In this document: positions 48,410 to 60,636 of the stretch, in pieces
Numbering within the stretch: the stretch's first letter is position 1
How the letters are laid out: every line of letters starts with the position of its first letter
Assembly (NCBI GenBank): GCA_026874595.1
Contig: CM049310.1
Span: 37,899,558 to 37,963,557 of the forward strand
Direction: 5' to 3'
DNA length: 64,000 nt
Origin: Sipunculus nudus
Taxonomy: Eukaryota; Annelida; Sipuncula; Golfingiida; Sipunculidae
Position numbers and translations under genes: made by a program
Notes under the pieces: model-generated
Databases searched by the model: none
What the model was told of the DNA's origin: nothing
What the model saw: only the letters and a program-made list of their open reading frames with translations

Positions 48410-49355
48410 CTGGAAGAAAGAAATTTTAAATTTCATTTTAAGCAACAACGACGTAAAACATACCAGACACGGAGTCTAAAGGTAGGAAGAAAAGTTTGAT
48501 TTGAACCCTGACAGAGGTATCCATGTAGGCTCTGACTACGGTTTTGATAGTCAGTCGTACAGTCGTAATGTCTGAATCATCATCACTCAGGGGACAGGAT
48601 TCTGTTACACGTGGTTGTGGGATGCATGTGCTTTATGCATCAAGAATCATAAGCTCTAACGCATGAACTCACTTGTGTCTGACCCAATTGTAATCGATGA
48701 TGAATCCTTCATGACTGAGGTGAAAGTCAGTACCATTATTTTATTGTATATTTCATGTATTTAGGGTAATTAATTTACATCTTAATAAGCCAGTCAGACA
48801 ACATACAGACACACAAAACTAATTATACAAAAATCTAATTTCATTTTTAAATAAGTTTTTAGAAACAAGTATATTATCTTTTTACTTTTTTTATCAGCTA
48901 TATTTTGTATATCTCTAAACATGTATCTCCAATATGGCTAATTTTGCTTACCTGTTTTCAGGTATATCTTCCATGTAATTAAATGATACGTTCAAAAACA
49001 TGAGTATACCCTCAGGAGAGAGAGAGGGAGAGAGAATAAGATATATATCTTAATACCGACCGGTATTTCATTGTTTTGTTGATCCGACTCGTAATCGTAA
49101 TATTTTTTTACAGTATGATAAAAGAAAAGGTGCGATACCTGTAGTAAGAGAATAAGGGTATAATCAGCTGCTTGTTTCTCAATTTTGTATCTGCTTCTTA
49201 CTTTCTTCATTAAATATGTTCTTATCATCGATATTTGTACATCGTTATATGCACAGATCTTGATATATTCTGTTAGCAGTTTTATATATTCTCGGGCTTG
49301 TTTTTACTGATAACTGGTGAGTAAATGGCATTGGTCAAAATGTATATGCAAATAC

Positions 49356-49487
49356 CTGATGAAGACACACAGCTCGTCATCGAGCAACATGAAGTACTGG
49401 ATAATCTTTCCAGTTGTCATGGTAACCATGCACCCATGTTGTGACCGACAGCATCACCATTAACATCCACGTGTCCATGGTGAACAT
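49356..49487 (-). CDS. Small secreted protein, exon 1 (signal peptide, contains in-frame TGA)
   Basis: ATG at 49,487 opens a hydrophobic leader of about 20 residues with a likely cleavage after VHG. The exon ends at CAG|GTATTT in phase 0, exactly as needed for exon 2. The codons at 49,382-49,374 read CGA TGA CGA, so the frame stops after 36 residues in this sequence. Because the surrounding frame, splice phase and leader are all sound, this looks like a recent nonsense change or a sequencing error and not a wrong model. An alternative donor before the TGA (GTACTT at about 49,394) is weak. Confidence 0.6.
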
Positions 49488-49848
49488 CTTCAGCGTCAAG
49501 CTACGAAACTCAAAACTCACAGCAATTGATCGTCAGTGTTCTGTTTGGGAAGTATGAACTATTCTTTTGGTCGAGCGAGAGCGTCAAACTGAATTAACGG
49601 TGGTCTTGTGCAAGGGTTTATAATGCTTAATCCTTTTCAGTCATGCGTGACAAAGAGTTTACAGAGTTTTCTGGTACCCAAGACGCGCTAATGACATGAT
49701 CCTATTAATATGCATTACTACTAAATGACCGTTAAACAACCTCCCCGCATTAAATGTTTGGACAAGCTGAGATTGGCTGTGGGGGCTGTCATGAGATATG
49801 TTTGCTGAGAAAAATGTGAGGGGACAGTCGAAAAAGAACCGACAGAAG

Positions 49849-49876
49849 ACCCCCCCCCCCACACACACACACACAC
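49849..49876. repeat. Poly-C plus (CA)n run
   Basis: A C run followed by CA repeats between the secreted-protein gene and the coiled-coil gene. Confidence 0.85.
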
Positions 49877-50117
49877 TCAATAATAGTAGACAACCGTTCA
49901 AATCCTCCGGACCACCTGCCCCACTCACACACACCTTATGACACGCAGGGCAAAATATCTATGATGGATTACCACACTTTCTTCGCTCCATCTACAAATT
50001 ATGAAAAATATTAATTTCATAATATGAAAATCATCTTTGTCAATTTTCACTACTATATCATTTGTAATTTACATTAGATTTAAACACACACACACACACT
50101 CACCCTTAAACACACCC

Positions 50118-50121
<4 letters not shown>

Positions 50122-50171
<50 letters not shown>
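50122..50171. repeat. (TA)n microsatellite
   Basis: TA run preceded by a short CA run at 50,086-50,100. The reading frame across it is spurious. Confidence 0.9.
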
Positions 50172-50173
<2 letters not shown>

Positions 50174-50798
50174 TTGTATATAAGAAATGTTAGTTGGGCC
50201 ACGTGAACCCTATAGGGCAGGACAGAGGGCTCATTATAATTAATGCTGCAACCTTGAAACACTCATTAACAAACTAACAGGGAATGAGCACATTTTACTG
50301 TCACACACTTGACTAAGTCTCAAACTGAGCGGGAATGAAACCACGTCGTCCATGAGACTGCGTACAGTTGAGGCGTAAAGGTTTGAAAACCACCCTGTGT
50401 TATTCAATAATCAACACGACTCAGTTAAAGAGGAAAACAAGTTTATTTAAACAGACCATATCAGATCATAAATCTCGCTTTGTATTTGTGATTATATCTC
50501 CAGAAAGTAATACAATGTTCATGTATTTTCATATTCGCTTCCCCCAAGTATTTAACTTTAAAACTTGAAGATATTATCGAGGATACTTTGAAGCGGATCC
50601 AGGGGGTCCGGAACGCGATCGATACTGCCAGCTGTGCTGTTGTAATACACATAGATGCAAATAACAGGGGCATTCTGACAATAATAAAATACGGAACTAC
50701 TTACATCATAATATATAGTGTAAAATATGTCCACATTTCTGTCTTTATGTCTATAAGTAACTTTAAATATATATGGTAAGTCAAATCAGGTCACAATT

Positions 50799-51111
50799 TT
50801 ATTTTTGTGTCAGTTCAAGCTGCCATCGGCGTTCCAGCTCCTCTTTCATCTTGTTCAGTTTGGCTTGGTAGTCCGCTTGCTGCGCGCGCAGCTCAGCCTC
50901 GTATTCAGTTCGCAGACGATTCAGCGTCTCCTGCGCCTTTACACCAAACTCAATCGCTCTTTGGGGGTCTTTTTGATTGAGCTCATTGCATTTCGAATCC
51001 AGACGATCTTTTTCTAACTGCAGTTGTTTTGAAAGTTTCCCTTCTTTATCGCAGAGTAACTGGTCGTATACAAGTTTCGTGTGATTTAACATGATGACGT
51101 AATCTCGCTCT
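50799..51111 (-). CDS. Coiled-coil protein, C-terminal exon
   Basis: Stop at 50,799. From the Met at 51,092 the protein is 97 residues (MLNHTKLVYDQLLCDKEGKL ... RRWQLELTQK). It is rich in Glu, Lys, Gln, Leu and Arg with heptad-like spacing (LNRLRTEYEAELRAQQADYQ, AKLNKMKEELERRW), so a long alpha-helical coiled coil is expected. The frame stays open upstream to an in-frame TAA near 51,120 and reads RDYVIM before the Met, which suggests an acceptor (ACAGAG) near 51,112 and a spliced N-terminus. The pyrimidine tract there is poor, so a single-exon gene starting at 51,092 is possible. Function not recognised; small coiled-coil proteins of this type are often ciliary or cytoskeletal. Confidence 0.6.
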
Positions 51112-52490
51112 GTTTTTTAGTCTCTTCGCTCAAATGGCCAAAGTGTTTGTCCGTAATTTTCTTTTTACTGTCAAACAGATAGTGAATTAAGTGAACTGTA
51201 TTTGAAACGATTCATCGCCAATTATAAATAAAATGTGATTTCCCTTGAAGCTTGACTAAGCATACACATCGCCACGTCTTCTAAAATGCGTGAACATCCT
51301 ACAGATAATTGAATGTTGCCCTGTACATACCAGTGGTCCGTACAACTTGTATGTAGCTGGAAAACTGTAAATGTGGAACAGGTTTTCTTCCAGCAAGGTC
51401 ACAAATAACGAGTACGAGACTAATGACTGTTGCAGCGCCCGAATGACGTTAACAGTCCCTGACGATATATCAGTTTATAAACACAGGTTCCACGAAATGC
51501 GCTGACATCCGATAGCTGCTGCCTTCAGCAATTATGTTTAGAACTACACACGATCGTTGGAACCTCGTACCATATATACTAAAACCATACAATAATTATT
51601 GCATTTAGCAATGCATACTGACGACGAGGGATCTCGTCCCTGTGTAGTTCAGTGCTGTTCCGTCCGAGTGCCAGCGTAAAGAAGCAGTATCGAAAATATC
51701 CAGTCGATTTTCACGTTGTTGTTCTTTAGTAAGAGACTATTAAGAAACGCGTATCAGCTCCTCAACACACACTATATTGACACCTTTTCCCCGACTGTGC
51801 TCTTTAATCTACCTGTATTTTTGTACTCTGAAGAGTCCGGCGAGAGACGGTATCGATAAGTACCCGGGATAGCGGGCAGGCTGACGCGAGCTCTGTTCTT
51901 TACAGCGCGCTTGTCTATCCAAAATACTCAATGCTCTTCGTTTACAACCTTTACACTCAAAGCTGAGTATACAATAAACGGGGACAAATGAGGCACGGTA
52001 GTTGTCATACGGATCTTCGTTAGAAAATGTGTACAATCCTAGTAGAGAAGTAAAGCGACATAATAAATATGTTAATAACTATATTCAATACCACGTGTAG
52101 CTTCCATCAATACATGTCTCTGTCCGGACACCCGACCGTTACACCAACTGGACTTTCATACTGTTTACTTAGTCTCCCCGTCTGTAGTATTTCAGGGTTC
52201 TGTCGTGTTATATTATTCAGTTGAGCTATTCATTCTCGGCATGTCAAGATTATTGGGACCAACAAATGCAACTTACGGACGTGACCGGAACATGTGGTAT
52301 ACTGATATATCAAAGTATATACACAGCTCTCTCTGGAAAACATTCAAACGCACCACTTTTTCATTAACAATGGACAATTATGCGAAAACACGTGTGTATT
52401 TGCAGAAAATATTTCTTTGAACTTTCTCCTTCTTATATTGAAGAGTTATAGTATACCATCATCCATTTGCCCTCCGTTGAATTACTACGT
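51112..52490 (-). other. Possible intron of the coiled-coil gene
   Basis: No exon supported inside. A frame at 52,036-51,809 on the minus strand has no splice support linking it to either side. Confidence 0.35.
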
Positions 52491-52666
52491 ACTGAATCAT
52501 CCTGATTATTACTGATGGTAGTGACACTAAACCCTCGTCCCGCAACATCTCTTCGGTATTGCCTAAAAAAGTTTTTTGTCCTGATGTGTCTTGACATTGC
52601 CAATTGTGTCATAAGGGGGTCATTTTCCATATTAAAATTGAACCCCGTGGAATTATTTCCTGACAT
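52491..52666 (-). CDS. Candidate N-terminal exon of the coiled-coil gene
   Basis: Minus-strand ATG at 52,666 opens MSGNNSTGFNFNMENDPLMT, QLAMSRHIRTKNFFRQYRRD and VAGRGFSVTTISNNQDDS, then a good donor TCA|GTACGT in phase 0. The downstream exon can start in phase 0 at 51,111, giving a continuous 162-residue protein. The composition (polar start, basic patch) is protein-like, but the link between the two exons is inferred from phase and proximity only. Confidence 0.4.
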
Positions 52667-53606
52667 TTTTTCGCGATGGGTCCATTACCAGATATCTTTG
52701 ACACCTGTCAGTGTGTGCCTAGTCGGTGAACTGCGAAAGTCGCTCGGACCTGCCCATTGCAAAAAGAGTAATATGCTAGTATACTTAATTTGTTCCTAAT
52801 TTGGCACTATAGCTTACGACAGTCTTGGAATGTTCGAGTAAACTGGAGCCTATCAACGCCCATCAACGTCCGCCCACTCTAATCGCATTGCAAAATATTC
52901 CTTCATTTTTTGTCACCCCTTTATTCACCACGCAGAGAATTACGTACCCCAACCACAAATAAAGGGAATATGAATTTCATGTTTGATAGGTCACTTATTA
53001 TTAAGTTGTATCGAATACCCCATCAATTTGCCACCCGTTCATATGCCATAAAGTCTAATCAATTATCTATGCGAAATAACAACCCGCCTTTGATTTATTT
53101 TATAATGTTGACCGTAGAGACCATTTCTGCTTCCCTTTGAACTTCTCTTGGCTTCATAAGCCATCCTGTCCTAATCATATATTAGCCCCTTTTTCCTTTC
53201 CTGTAAGGGTGTTGAATTACTTTTTCACTGTTTCGGCGCAAATGTTCAGTTTTTGAAAGTCTTTATTTTTATGCTTTATCGTCTTCAAATCTTTTACCAA
53301 ATTTAAATTAAGAGATTTTATAAACCAATTTTAGTGTTATAAAAGAAAATCTTGACAGTACGAATAAAAAACTATTATTTTCATGGAAACAATTACAAAA
53401 TAATGCATAACCTATAAACTTATCCTAATGTATCTTACGTTAAATAGGTGCCAATGGCTTAGGTAATAATGGCTGAGTTAAAATGGTTAAATGGAAAATA
53501 ACAGGATTAAATTTTATTTTTGGAGTTTAATATACCACAAATCATATACACTGAAATATGTTATACATTGTAACACACACCATCTCAATAATAAAACGCC
53601 CTGTAA
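52667..53606. other. Gene-free stretch
   Basis: AT-rich with short unlikely frames on both strands. Possible promoter region of the minus-strand coiled-coil gene, but no element could be identified. Confidence 0.45.
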
Positions 53607-53906
53607 GGCCAAAAAAAGTATATGGTTCTCAGGCACTTTTTTAGAAACCAGTGCGGGCGGGCGATATTTTTTTTAACTTATTTTTGTATGTTTCGATAAA
53701 AATGTCATATGATCAGGGAAAAAAGCATTAAAATAACATATTGTTTTTGCTAAACAGGTAAAGTACTACATAACAAAGAAAATCTTATAAAAATTGTATG
53801 ATATTATCTTCTTGAAAGATAAAAATCGAAATAAACATTTTTGATGCGGGGGTTAAAACATTGACGCAGGCGGTGCCTGAGAACCAAACCTTTTATTGTT
53901 TTGGCC
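53607..53906. mobile_element. PIF/Harbinger-like MITE, copy 2
   Basis: Ends GGCCAAAA...TTTTGGCC with the inner 'tatggttctcaggcac' / 'gtgcctgagaacca' as in copy 1. The flanks are TAA on the left and TTA on the right. The body shares 'gtttcgataaaaatgtcata' and 'tttttgatgcgggggtta' with copy 1. About 300 bp against 274 bp. Confidence 0.7.
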
Positions 53907-54585
53907 TTATTTTAATTTTTAATTTGGCACTGAGCTATTTGGGTAAACGTACATGGTGAGTCAACACATTGTTTAGTTGCGTTCATTCTGCAATACACAC
54001 AGATTTTTAATATCCTTGGATGGACCATCAGGGTCACTTGCATACTTGATTAGCTTGATGCATGGTTAAAAAACTAATTACACTTTCATCATATGGTTAA
54101 ACCCCTATGAGATCTTAATGATTAATGTGTCAGCAGATATTTAATATATGTTGATCTTGCAAATTTCCTTCGAGTCCCTTTTAAAAATTAAATCTGAATG
54201 GATATCAAAGATAATTCATGTTATTCTAAAACAAATTGAAAATAAAGATTTTAATTTGAAATTGACTGCTTCAGTTTTATTAACATACTTTTCTAATTTC
54301 TCTGCATGCATATACATGCTTAAACTGTTGTAAATGAATACTTTATCAGTTTTGATAAGTATATTTTAAATAATTAATTTATTATGAAAATCTAGCATCA
54401 TTTCTATTTTTAGAACCGCTTTCATAGAAATCTGGCCTGATTGGCCAAAATATCCTAGTCCGGAAAGTCCCATCTATAGTGTTTGTCCACCACATGCAGT
54501 TTGCAGCTGGATTGTGAAGTTTTGAATTTGCAAATTCAAAATTTAATCCTGTCACCTGTTTTAATCAATTTAGCCAGTTCTGTCT
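53907..54585. other. Gene-free AT-rich stretch
   Basis: Nothing recognised. Confidence 0.5.
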
Positions 54586-54700
54586 TTGTTATTTTTACCT
54601 TGGCCATTTTTACCTTAGACATTTTTACCTTAGCCGTTTATATCTCAACCATATTTACATTAGCCATTTTTACCTCAGCCATTTTACCTCAGCCATTTTA
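54586..54700 (+). repeat. 15-bp minisatellite
   Basis: About eight copies of a 'tttttaccttagccat' type unit with small changes. Confidence 0.8.
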
Positions 54701-55755
54701 ACATAGGACTCCTTAGTGTCCATGTCAGGTCAATGGAGCTCTGCACATAAACAACGACATATATTTCTTCCCACATAAATTGTGTACAATAAAAGACAAA
54801 TAAATAACAACACAGAGTTTAAGACAATAATTTACAAATATATAAATTTTTAAATTTCTAACCTTGTTTTCTTCTTTTTTTTTTCATTTTCTCGTATTCT
54901 AGTTGTATGACGCTATTTATACGCAATGTATATATGCAACTTGGAAGGCAAATATAGGCCAATGCTTTCGATATAGAGTTATAAAGCCATATTTGTCCAT
55001 CTGTATGAGTCATGAGTGATTAAGTTTGGACCTCCAATTTGGATCATCAGGCATTTCAACTGTACACTGTTAAAGAAAAAAATATATTTAACATAACATA
55101 AAAAAAGTCTTAAATCAACTCATCATTAAGCATTCTCATTTCCTCTTATATAAATAAACAGCACAAAATAGCAGCACACTAGAAACAATAGAAATAAGTA
55201 AAGAAATACATATTAAATGAGTCCACACCTTTTTAAAATACGTAATATCATTTAAACACATAGGCCTACTACAGTCAGTACAAGTTTTCATAATTGTTTT
55301 ATTGACATTTTAAGTTACATACAAAGAAGCAATGTACAATGTAGACATGCTGACGGTGAAAATTTTACAATACAGGTTATATAGTAAAATAAGTACATAC
55401 GTGATTCAACTAATTTTACAACATGTTTGTATAAAAGTAAATAAATCGCAAATAATGTCATTCAATTTACGATATAAATGCAATAATCTTCTGGAATATA
55501 GTGATCTGAATCTTTATTAATACGGTATCTGTTTTCAATTTTGCGCAGTTAAAAATTTATTTTCTTTGTCCTCTGTGCTATACTATACTCGTTATGTATT
55601 TCCATCTATTTTTGAACTGTTCAAATAGTTTTCTGTGCATCTCTGCCTTGATGAATGGTTGACTGATCCACATATTTTCCCGAGCAGACCGTATGATAAG
55701 ATACAAATTCCACGAACAAAACATTCATATACAGATGTGTATATAATACCTAGTT
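54701..55755. other. Gene-free AT-rich stretch
   Basis: No coding region, tRNA or strong repeat seen. Confidence 0.5.
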
Positions 55756-56096
55756 AACAACGTATGATATCTACAACGACGTATGATATATACAACAAAG
55801 TATTATATCTACAACAACGTATGATATCTACAACATCAGCATATAGGTTATCTTCATCAACGTTTGACAGCTACAACAGCGTAGGATATCTAAAACAGAG
55901 TATGATACCTACAACAACGTTGGATATCTACAACAAATAACTTATGACTAGTACATCAACGTACGATAGCTACATCAGCGTAGCAAATCTACGGTAACAT
56001 ATGATAACCCTATCAACGTAGGATATCTACATCAACGTGGGATATCTACAACAACGCAGGATATATACAACAACTAAGGATATCTACATAAACGTA

Positions 56097-56136
<40 letters not shown>

Positions 56137-57623
56137 ACATAGGAAATCTGCAAATACGCATGATATCGGAACGAACAAAGGATATCTAAATAAACGTAGG
56201 ATATCAACAGCAACGAAGGAAACCTACAACAATGTAGGATATCTATATCAACATATAATATCTTCATCAACATAGGAAATTTACAACAACGTATGATATC
56301 TGCAAAAGAGTAGAAAATCTAAATCAATGTATGATATCTACAGCAACGTAGGAATTCGACAACAACGTATGATACCTGCTACAGCGTAGGATATCTAAAA
56401 CAGCGTATACTATCTACATCAATATAGAAAATCTACAATAACCCATGCTTTCTCCAAGAACGTTTGACATCGTAGGATATCGACAACAATGTATGATATC
56501 GACAACAATGTATGATATCGACATCAATGTATGTTATGTACAACAACGTATGACAGTTTCATCAACGTAGGATATCGATATCAGTATATGATATCTACAA
56601 CGACGTATGATATATACAACAAAGTATTATATCGACAACAACGTATGATATCTACAACATCAGCATATAGGTTATCTTCATCAACGTTTGACAGCTACAA
56701 CAGCGTAGGATATCTAAAACAGAGTATGATACCTACAACAACAATGGATATCTACAACAAATAACTTATGACTAGTACATCAACGTACGATAGCTACATC
56801 AGCGTAGCAAATCTACGTTAACATATGATATATATATCAACATAGGAAATCTGCAAATACGCATGATATCGGAACGAACAAAGGATATCTAAATAAACGT
56901 AGGATATCAACAGCAACGAAGGAAACCTACAACAATGTAGGATATCTATATCAACATATAATATCTTCATCAACATAGGAAATTTACAACAACGTATGAT
57001 ATCTGCAAAAGAGTAGAAAATCTAAATCAATGTATGATATCTACAGCAACGTAGGAATTCGACAACAACGTATGATACCTGCTACAGCGTAGGATATCTA
57101 AAACAGCGTATACTATCTACATCAATATAGAAAATCTACAATAACCCATGCTTTCTCCAAGAACGTTTGACATCGTAGGATATCGACAACAATGTATGAT
57201 ATCGACAACAATGTATGATATCGACATCAATGTATGTTATGTACAACAACGTATGACAGTTTCATCAACGTAGGATATCGATATCAGTATATGATATCTA
57301 CAACGACGTATGATATATACAACAAAGTATTATATCGACAACAACGTATGATATCTACAACATCAGCATATAGGTTATCTTCATCAACGTTTGACAGCTA
57401 CAACAGCGTAGGATATCTAAAACAGAGTATGATACCTACAACAACGTTGGATATCTACAACAAATAACTTATGACTAGTACATCAACGTACGATAGCTAC
57501 ATCAGCGTAGCAAATCTACGTTAACATATGATAACCCTATCAACGTAGGATATCTACATCAACGTGGGATATCTACAACAACGCAGGATATATACAACAA
57601 CTAAGGATATCTACATAAACGTA

Positions 57624-57681
<58 letters not shown>

Positions 57682-58722
57682 ACATAGGAAACTGCAAATA
57701 CGCATGATATCGGAACGAACAAAGGATATCTAAATAAACGTAGGATATCAACAGCAACGAAGGAAACCTACAACAATGTAGGATATCTATATCAACATAT
57801 AATATCTTCATCAACATAGGAAATTTACAACAACGTATGATATCTGCAAAAGAGTAGAAAATCTAAATCAATGTATGATATCTACAGCAACGTAGGAATT
57901 CGACAACAACGTATGATACCTGCTACAGCGTAGGATATCTAAAACAGCGTATACTATCTACATCAATATAGAAAATCTACAATAACCCATGCTTTCTCCA
58001 AGAACGTTTGACATCGTAGGATATCGACAACAATGTATGATATCGACAACAATGTATGATATCGACATCAATGTATGTTATGTACAACAACGTATGACAG
58101 TTTCATCAACGTAGGATATCGATATCAGTATATGATATCTACAACAGCGTAGGATATCTACATCAACGTAGGAAATCTACATCAACGTAGTATATCAACA
58201 GCAACGTTGGATATCTATATCAACGAAGTATATCAACATTAACAAAGGATATGTATCAACTTAAAAACCCACAACAACGTAGTATATCTACGTCAACGTA
58301 GGATATCTACATCCACGTAGTATATCAACAGCAACGTAGGATATGTATATCAACGTAAAAAAAAACATACAACATAGGAAGTCTATACCAACGTAGGAAA
58401 TCTTCAACCACGTTATATAACTACATCAACGTAGGAAATCTATAAAAACGTAGGACATATAGTATTATATATCAGCGTAACATATATTCATCAAGGTAGG
58501 ATATGTACATCAACGTAAAACACCTAAAACAACGTATGGTACCTACATAAACGTAGGGTATCAACAACGTAGTAGATCTATATCAACGTAGGATATCTAC
58601 ATCAACGTAGGATACCTACATAGAATATCTACATCAACGTAGGATATATACATCAACGTAGGATACCTACAACGAATATCTACATCAACGTAGGATATCT
58701 ACAACAACGTAGTATATCAACA
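55756..58722. repeat. 3-kb satellite array of an 18-19 bp unit with higher-order repeats
   Basis: The basic unit is close to 'aggatatctacatcaacgt', with many variants (GTATGATATC, GTAGGAAATC and similar), so GATATC occurs throughout. Higher-order copies begin at 'tatgatatctacaacgacg' at 55,763, 56,587 and 57,290, and end at 58,131, giving units of 824, 703 and 841 bp that match almost base for base. The middle unit lacks a block of about 120-140 bp that contains a (TA)n run in the others. Beyond 58,131 the array continues as simple units to 58,722. Frames of about 77 codons in it are by-products of the 18-bp spacing. Confidence 0.9.
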
Positions 58723-59800
58723 TTGTCACACCCCACACGCGGCGGACATATATTCCCGTGTTCTTTCAATCTGAAAATCCAAAATATCACTTGTCTGAAT
58801 TGAAAAACACAAGTTTATTCCTGTTGCATTAAAAAGCCATCGCCGGCGTTGACTGGCACCAATCTCACAATAACAACGTCATCAACAAAGTACAAGTCAC
58901 GTAATCTTCTAACGCCTTGCTCGGCTGTAACTATATGTACTGTCTCCAGGACTAATAATGTCCTTGCGGTATTTTACAAACACTCCGCTCAGTGTACACC
59001 TAATCTGTCGTTGATGTAACACGACCCGTCACCAGTTGACGTTAGCTTCCAAATTCGTTCACCCTTAATCGGCCTTGACAGGCTATAGATAAAACTAGGA
59101 GGTCAAAAGCCATTGGAAGTAGGAAGCCGTTTTACTTTTTATTATAATTTAAAAATAAGAAACAAATTGACACCTTTTTTTGTGTTAAAACGGTGGATAT
59201 TGATGGAGGCACTGATGTAAACAATACGGATGAAAACAACAACATAAAACTTTACTGAATTATAAACTACGATTCTCCGACTACACTTTATGATTAGCTG
59301 TTCCAAATTAATAAAAACTGACGGTATAAACTATGTTTTCCTTAACTTATTTAATAATTATATGAAATTCCATATGACAGTGAAAAATCTCTGAATGATA
59401 TTTTCCAGTACCCAACAAAAACACAAATGTGTCTTGTGTACTGCTACAATATCAAATACTTCATCATGTAAATTACAACCTTTCATTTAGTACCTTGTAT
59501 TATCAGTATTACATTGCTTACAAGTTACATGTGTGTACACATACAATGGTTCTGCTACTTGTAACTGCTCAACACATGTAGAGCAATACACTCTCATCAT
59601 AATATTTGAACATCATCAAACATATGTACAATAATGCAACCTTATTTTGAAGCACAAACGTATTTAAATCTACAATGCATGACATAGTATAACATTATTG
59701 TATGGACATTCATATCATGAGTCATTTTTACATAGTGTAACATGTTTAATCTCTGTTTACAGTATTAAACTAGAATACGGGTAGTCGACAAGTCGACTAC
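58723..59800. other. Gene-free stretch after the satellite
   Basis: Starts TGTCACACCCCACACGCGGC, which has a TG start as an LTR would, but no matching second copy or primer site was found. The rest to 59,800 is AT-rich without features. Confidence 0.4.
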
Positions 59801-60072
59801 ACTCTAAGAAAAAGGGTTCCAACTAGAACCCAAAAGGGTTCTTCAGAGTGGACTGAGTGGGGAACCTTTTAAGGTTCCAGCTAGAACCTTCAAGCGGGGT
59901 TCTTTATGGAACCTCTTGAAGGTTCTTTTATGGAACGTGTAAGGTTCCAGGAAGATTCTCTTCAGAGGATCTGAGAAGAACCATCAAGGGTTCTTCACGA
60001 TGGACTGAGTGGGGAACCTTAAAAGGTTCTTGGTAGAACCCATGTGTAGGGTTCTTTATAGAACCTTCAATG
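59801..60072. repeat. Palindromic GGTTCT/AGAACC repeat element
   Basis: Contains over fifteen interleaved copies of 'ggttct', 'agaacc' and 'ggaacct', arranged as overlapping hairpins such as 'agggttctttatagaacc'. It starts with 'ctaagaaaaagggttcc'. This look is common in non-autonomous DNA elements of fish genomes in my recollection; family not determined. Confidence 0.7.
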
Positions 60073-60636
60073 CAGTTTTATTTTAGAAAACAGTCCAGGA
60101 TGTCATATCATACGTTTAGGATAAATTTATTACGTCATATGTCCATACATACATGTATTTGATTGAGTGTTGATAGATATGCAAAAAAAAATATATAAGC
60201 ATTTCTCAAAGAGGGTGGGCAACTGCAAGGATCATGGCTGAAATTATATTTATGCTTGTATACTTCAAATATGATGAAACCTTCGAGGCGAAATGAAACC
60301 CCTTTTTTAAAGTAACACATTTTTATTTAGTTGTAAAGATCAGTCTGTGAAAAAAGAGCAATTACAAAAAACATTAGCTAATATATGCACGTAAATGATT
60401 TAACTGACATTTGCTAAACAGAGTTCGTGAACACCTCACACAGTTCCGAGTCGTTTTCTCTAAATTAAATAAAATCACCTGTTATCGTTCAGCGTAGGAC
60501 TTTGATAATTAAGGCAAATGTTGTGTTTTGACTGCAAGAATTTCAGTCCTCTTGGAATATACTAACGGTAAATTGAATAATTCGCACTGCCTCTCTTATC
60601 TGCACACAACAAAATGCCTATTAGAATAAAACATCG

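Larger units (their letters stand above)
46565..49487 (-). other. Gene model: small secreted protein, four coding exons, in-frame TGA
   Basis: Exons 49,487-49,356, 48,409-48,358, 48,139-47,982 and 46,765-46,565 join in phase 0, 1 and 0 to give 181 codons including the stop TAG. The protein starts with a clear signal peptide (MFTMDTWMLMVMLSVTTWVHG), followed by YHDNWKDYP. Mature cysteines are in CLHQIPGCQSAC and at HECIPYRDGYKC near the C-terminus. Codon 37 is TGA in this sequence (49,377-49,379). The family is not recognised; the layout (signal peptide, paired cysteines, late (H)EC(I/V)P) loosely recalls ependymin-related secreted proteins but I could not align it. Confidence 0.65.

Noticed and set aside
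49394-49399. Alternative donor GTACTT ahead of the in-frame TGA in the secreted-protein gene
   Set aside because: It is a weak match, whereas CAG|GTATTT further on is strong and gives the correct phase 0 for exon 2.
51809-52036. 75-codon minus-strand frame upstream of the coiled-coil exon
   Set aside because: No splice signals connect it to either neighbour in a matching phase.
56531-57467. Two nearly identical 77-codon frames
   Set aside because: They follow from the satellite's 18-bp spacing and its higher-order duplication; there is no start context or splice support.
58723-59100. Possible LTR starting TGTCACACCCC
   Set aside because: No second LTR, primer-binding site or reverse transcriptase was found in the window.
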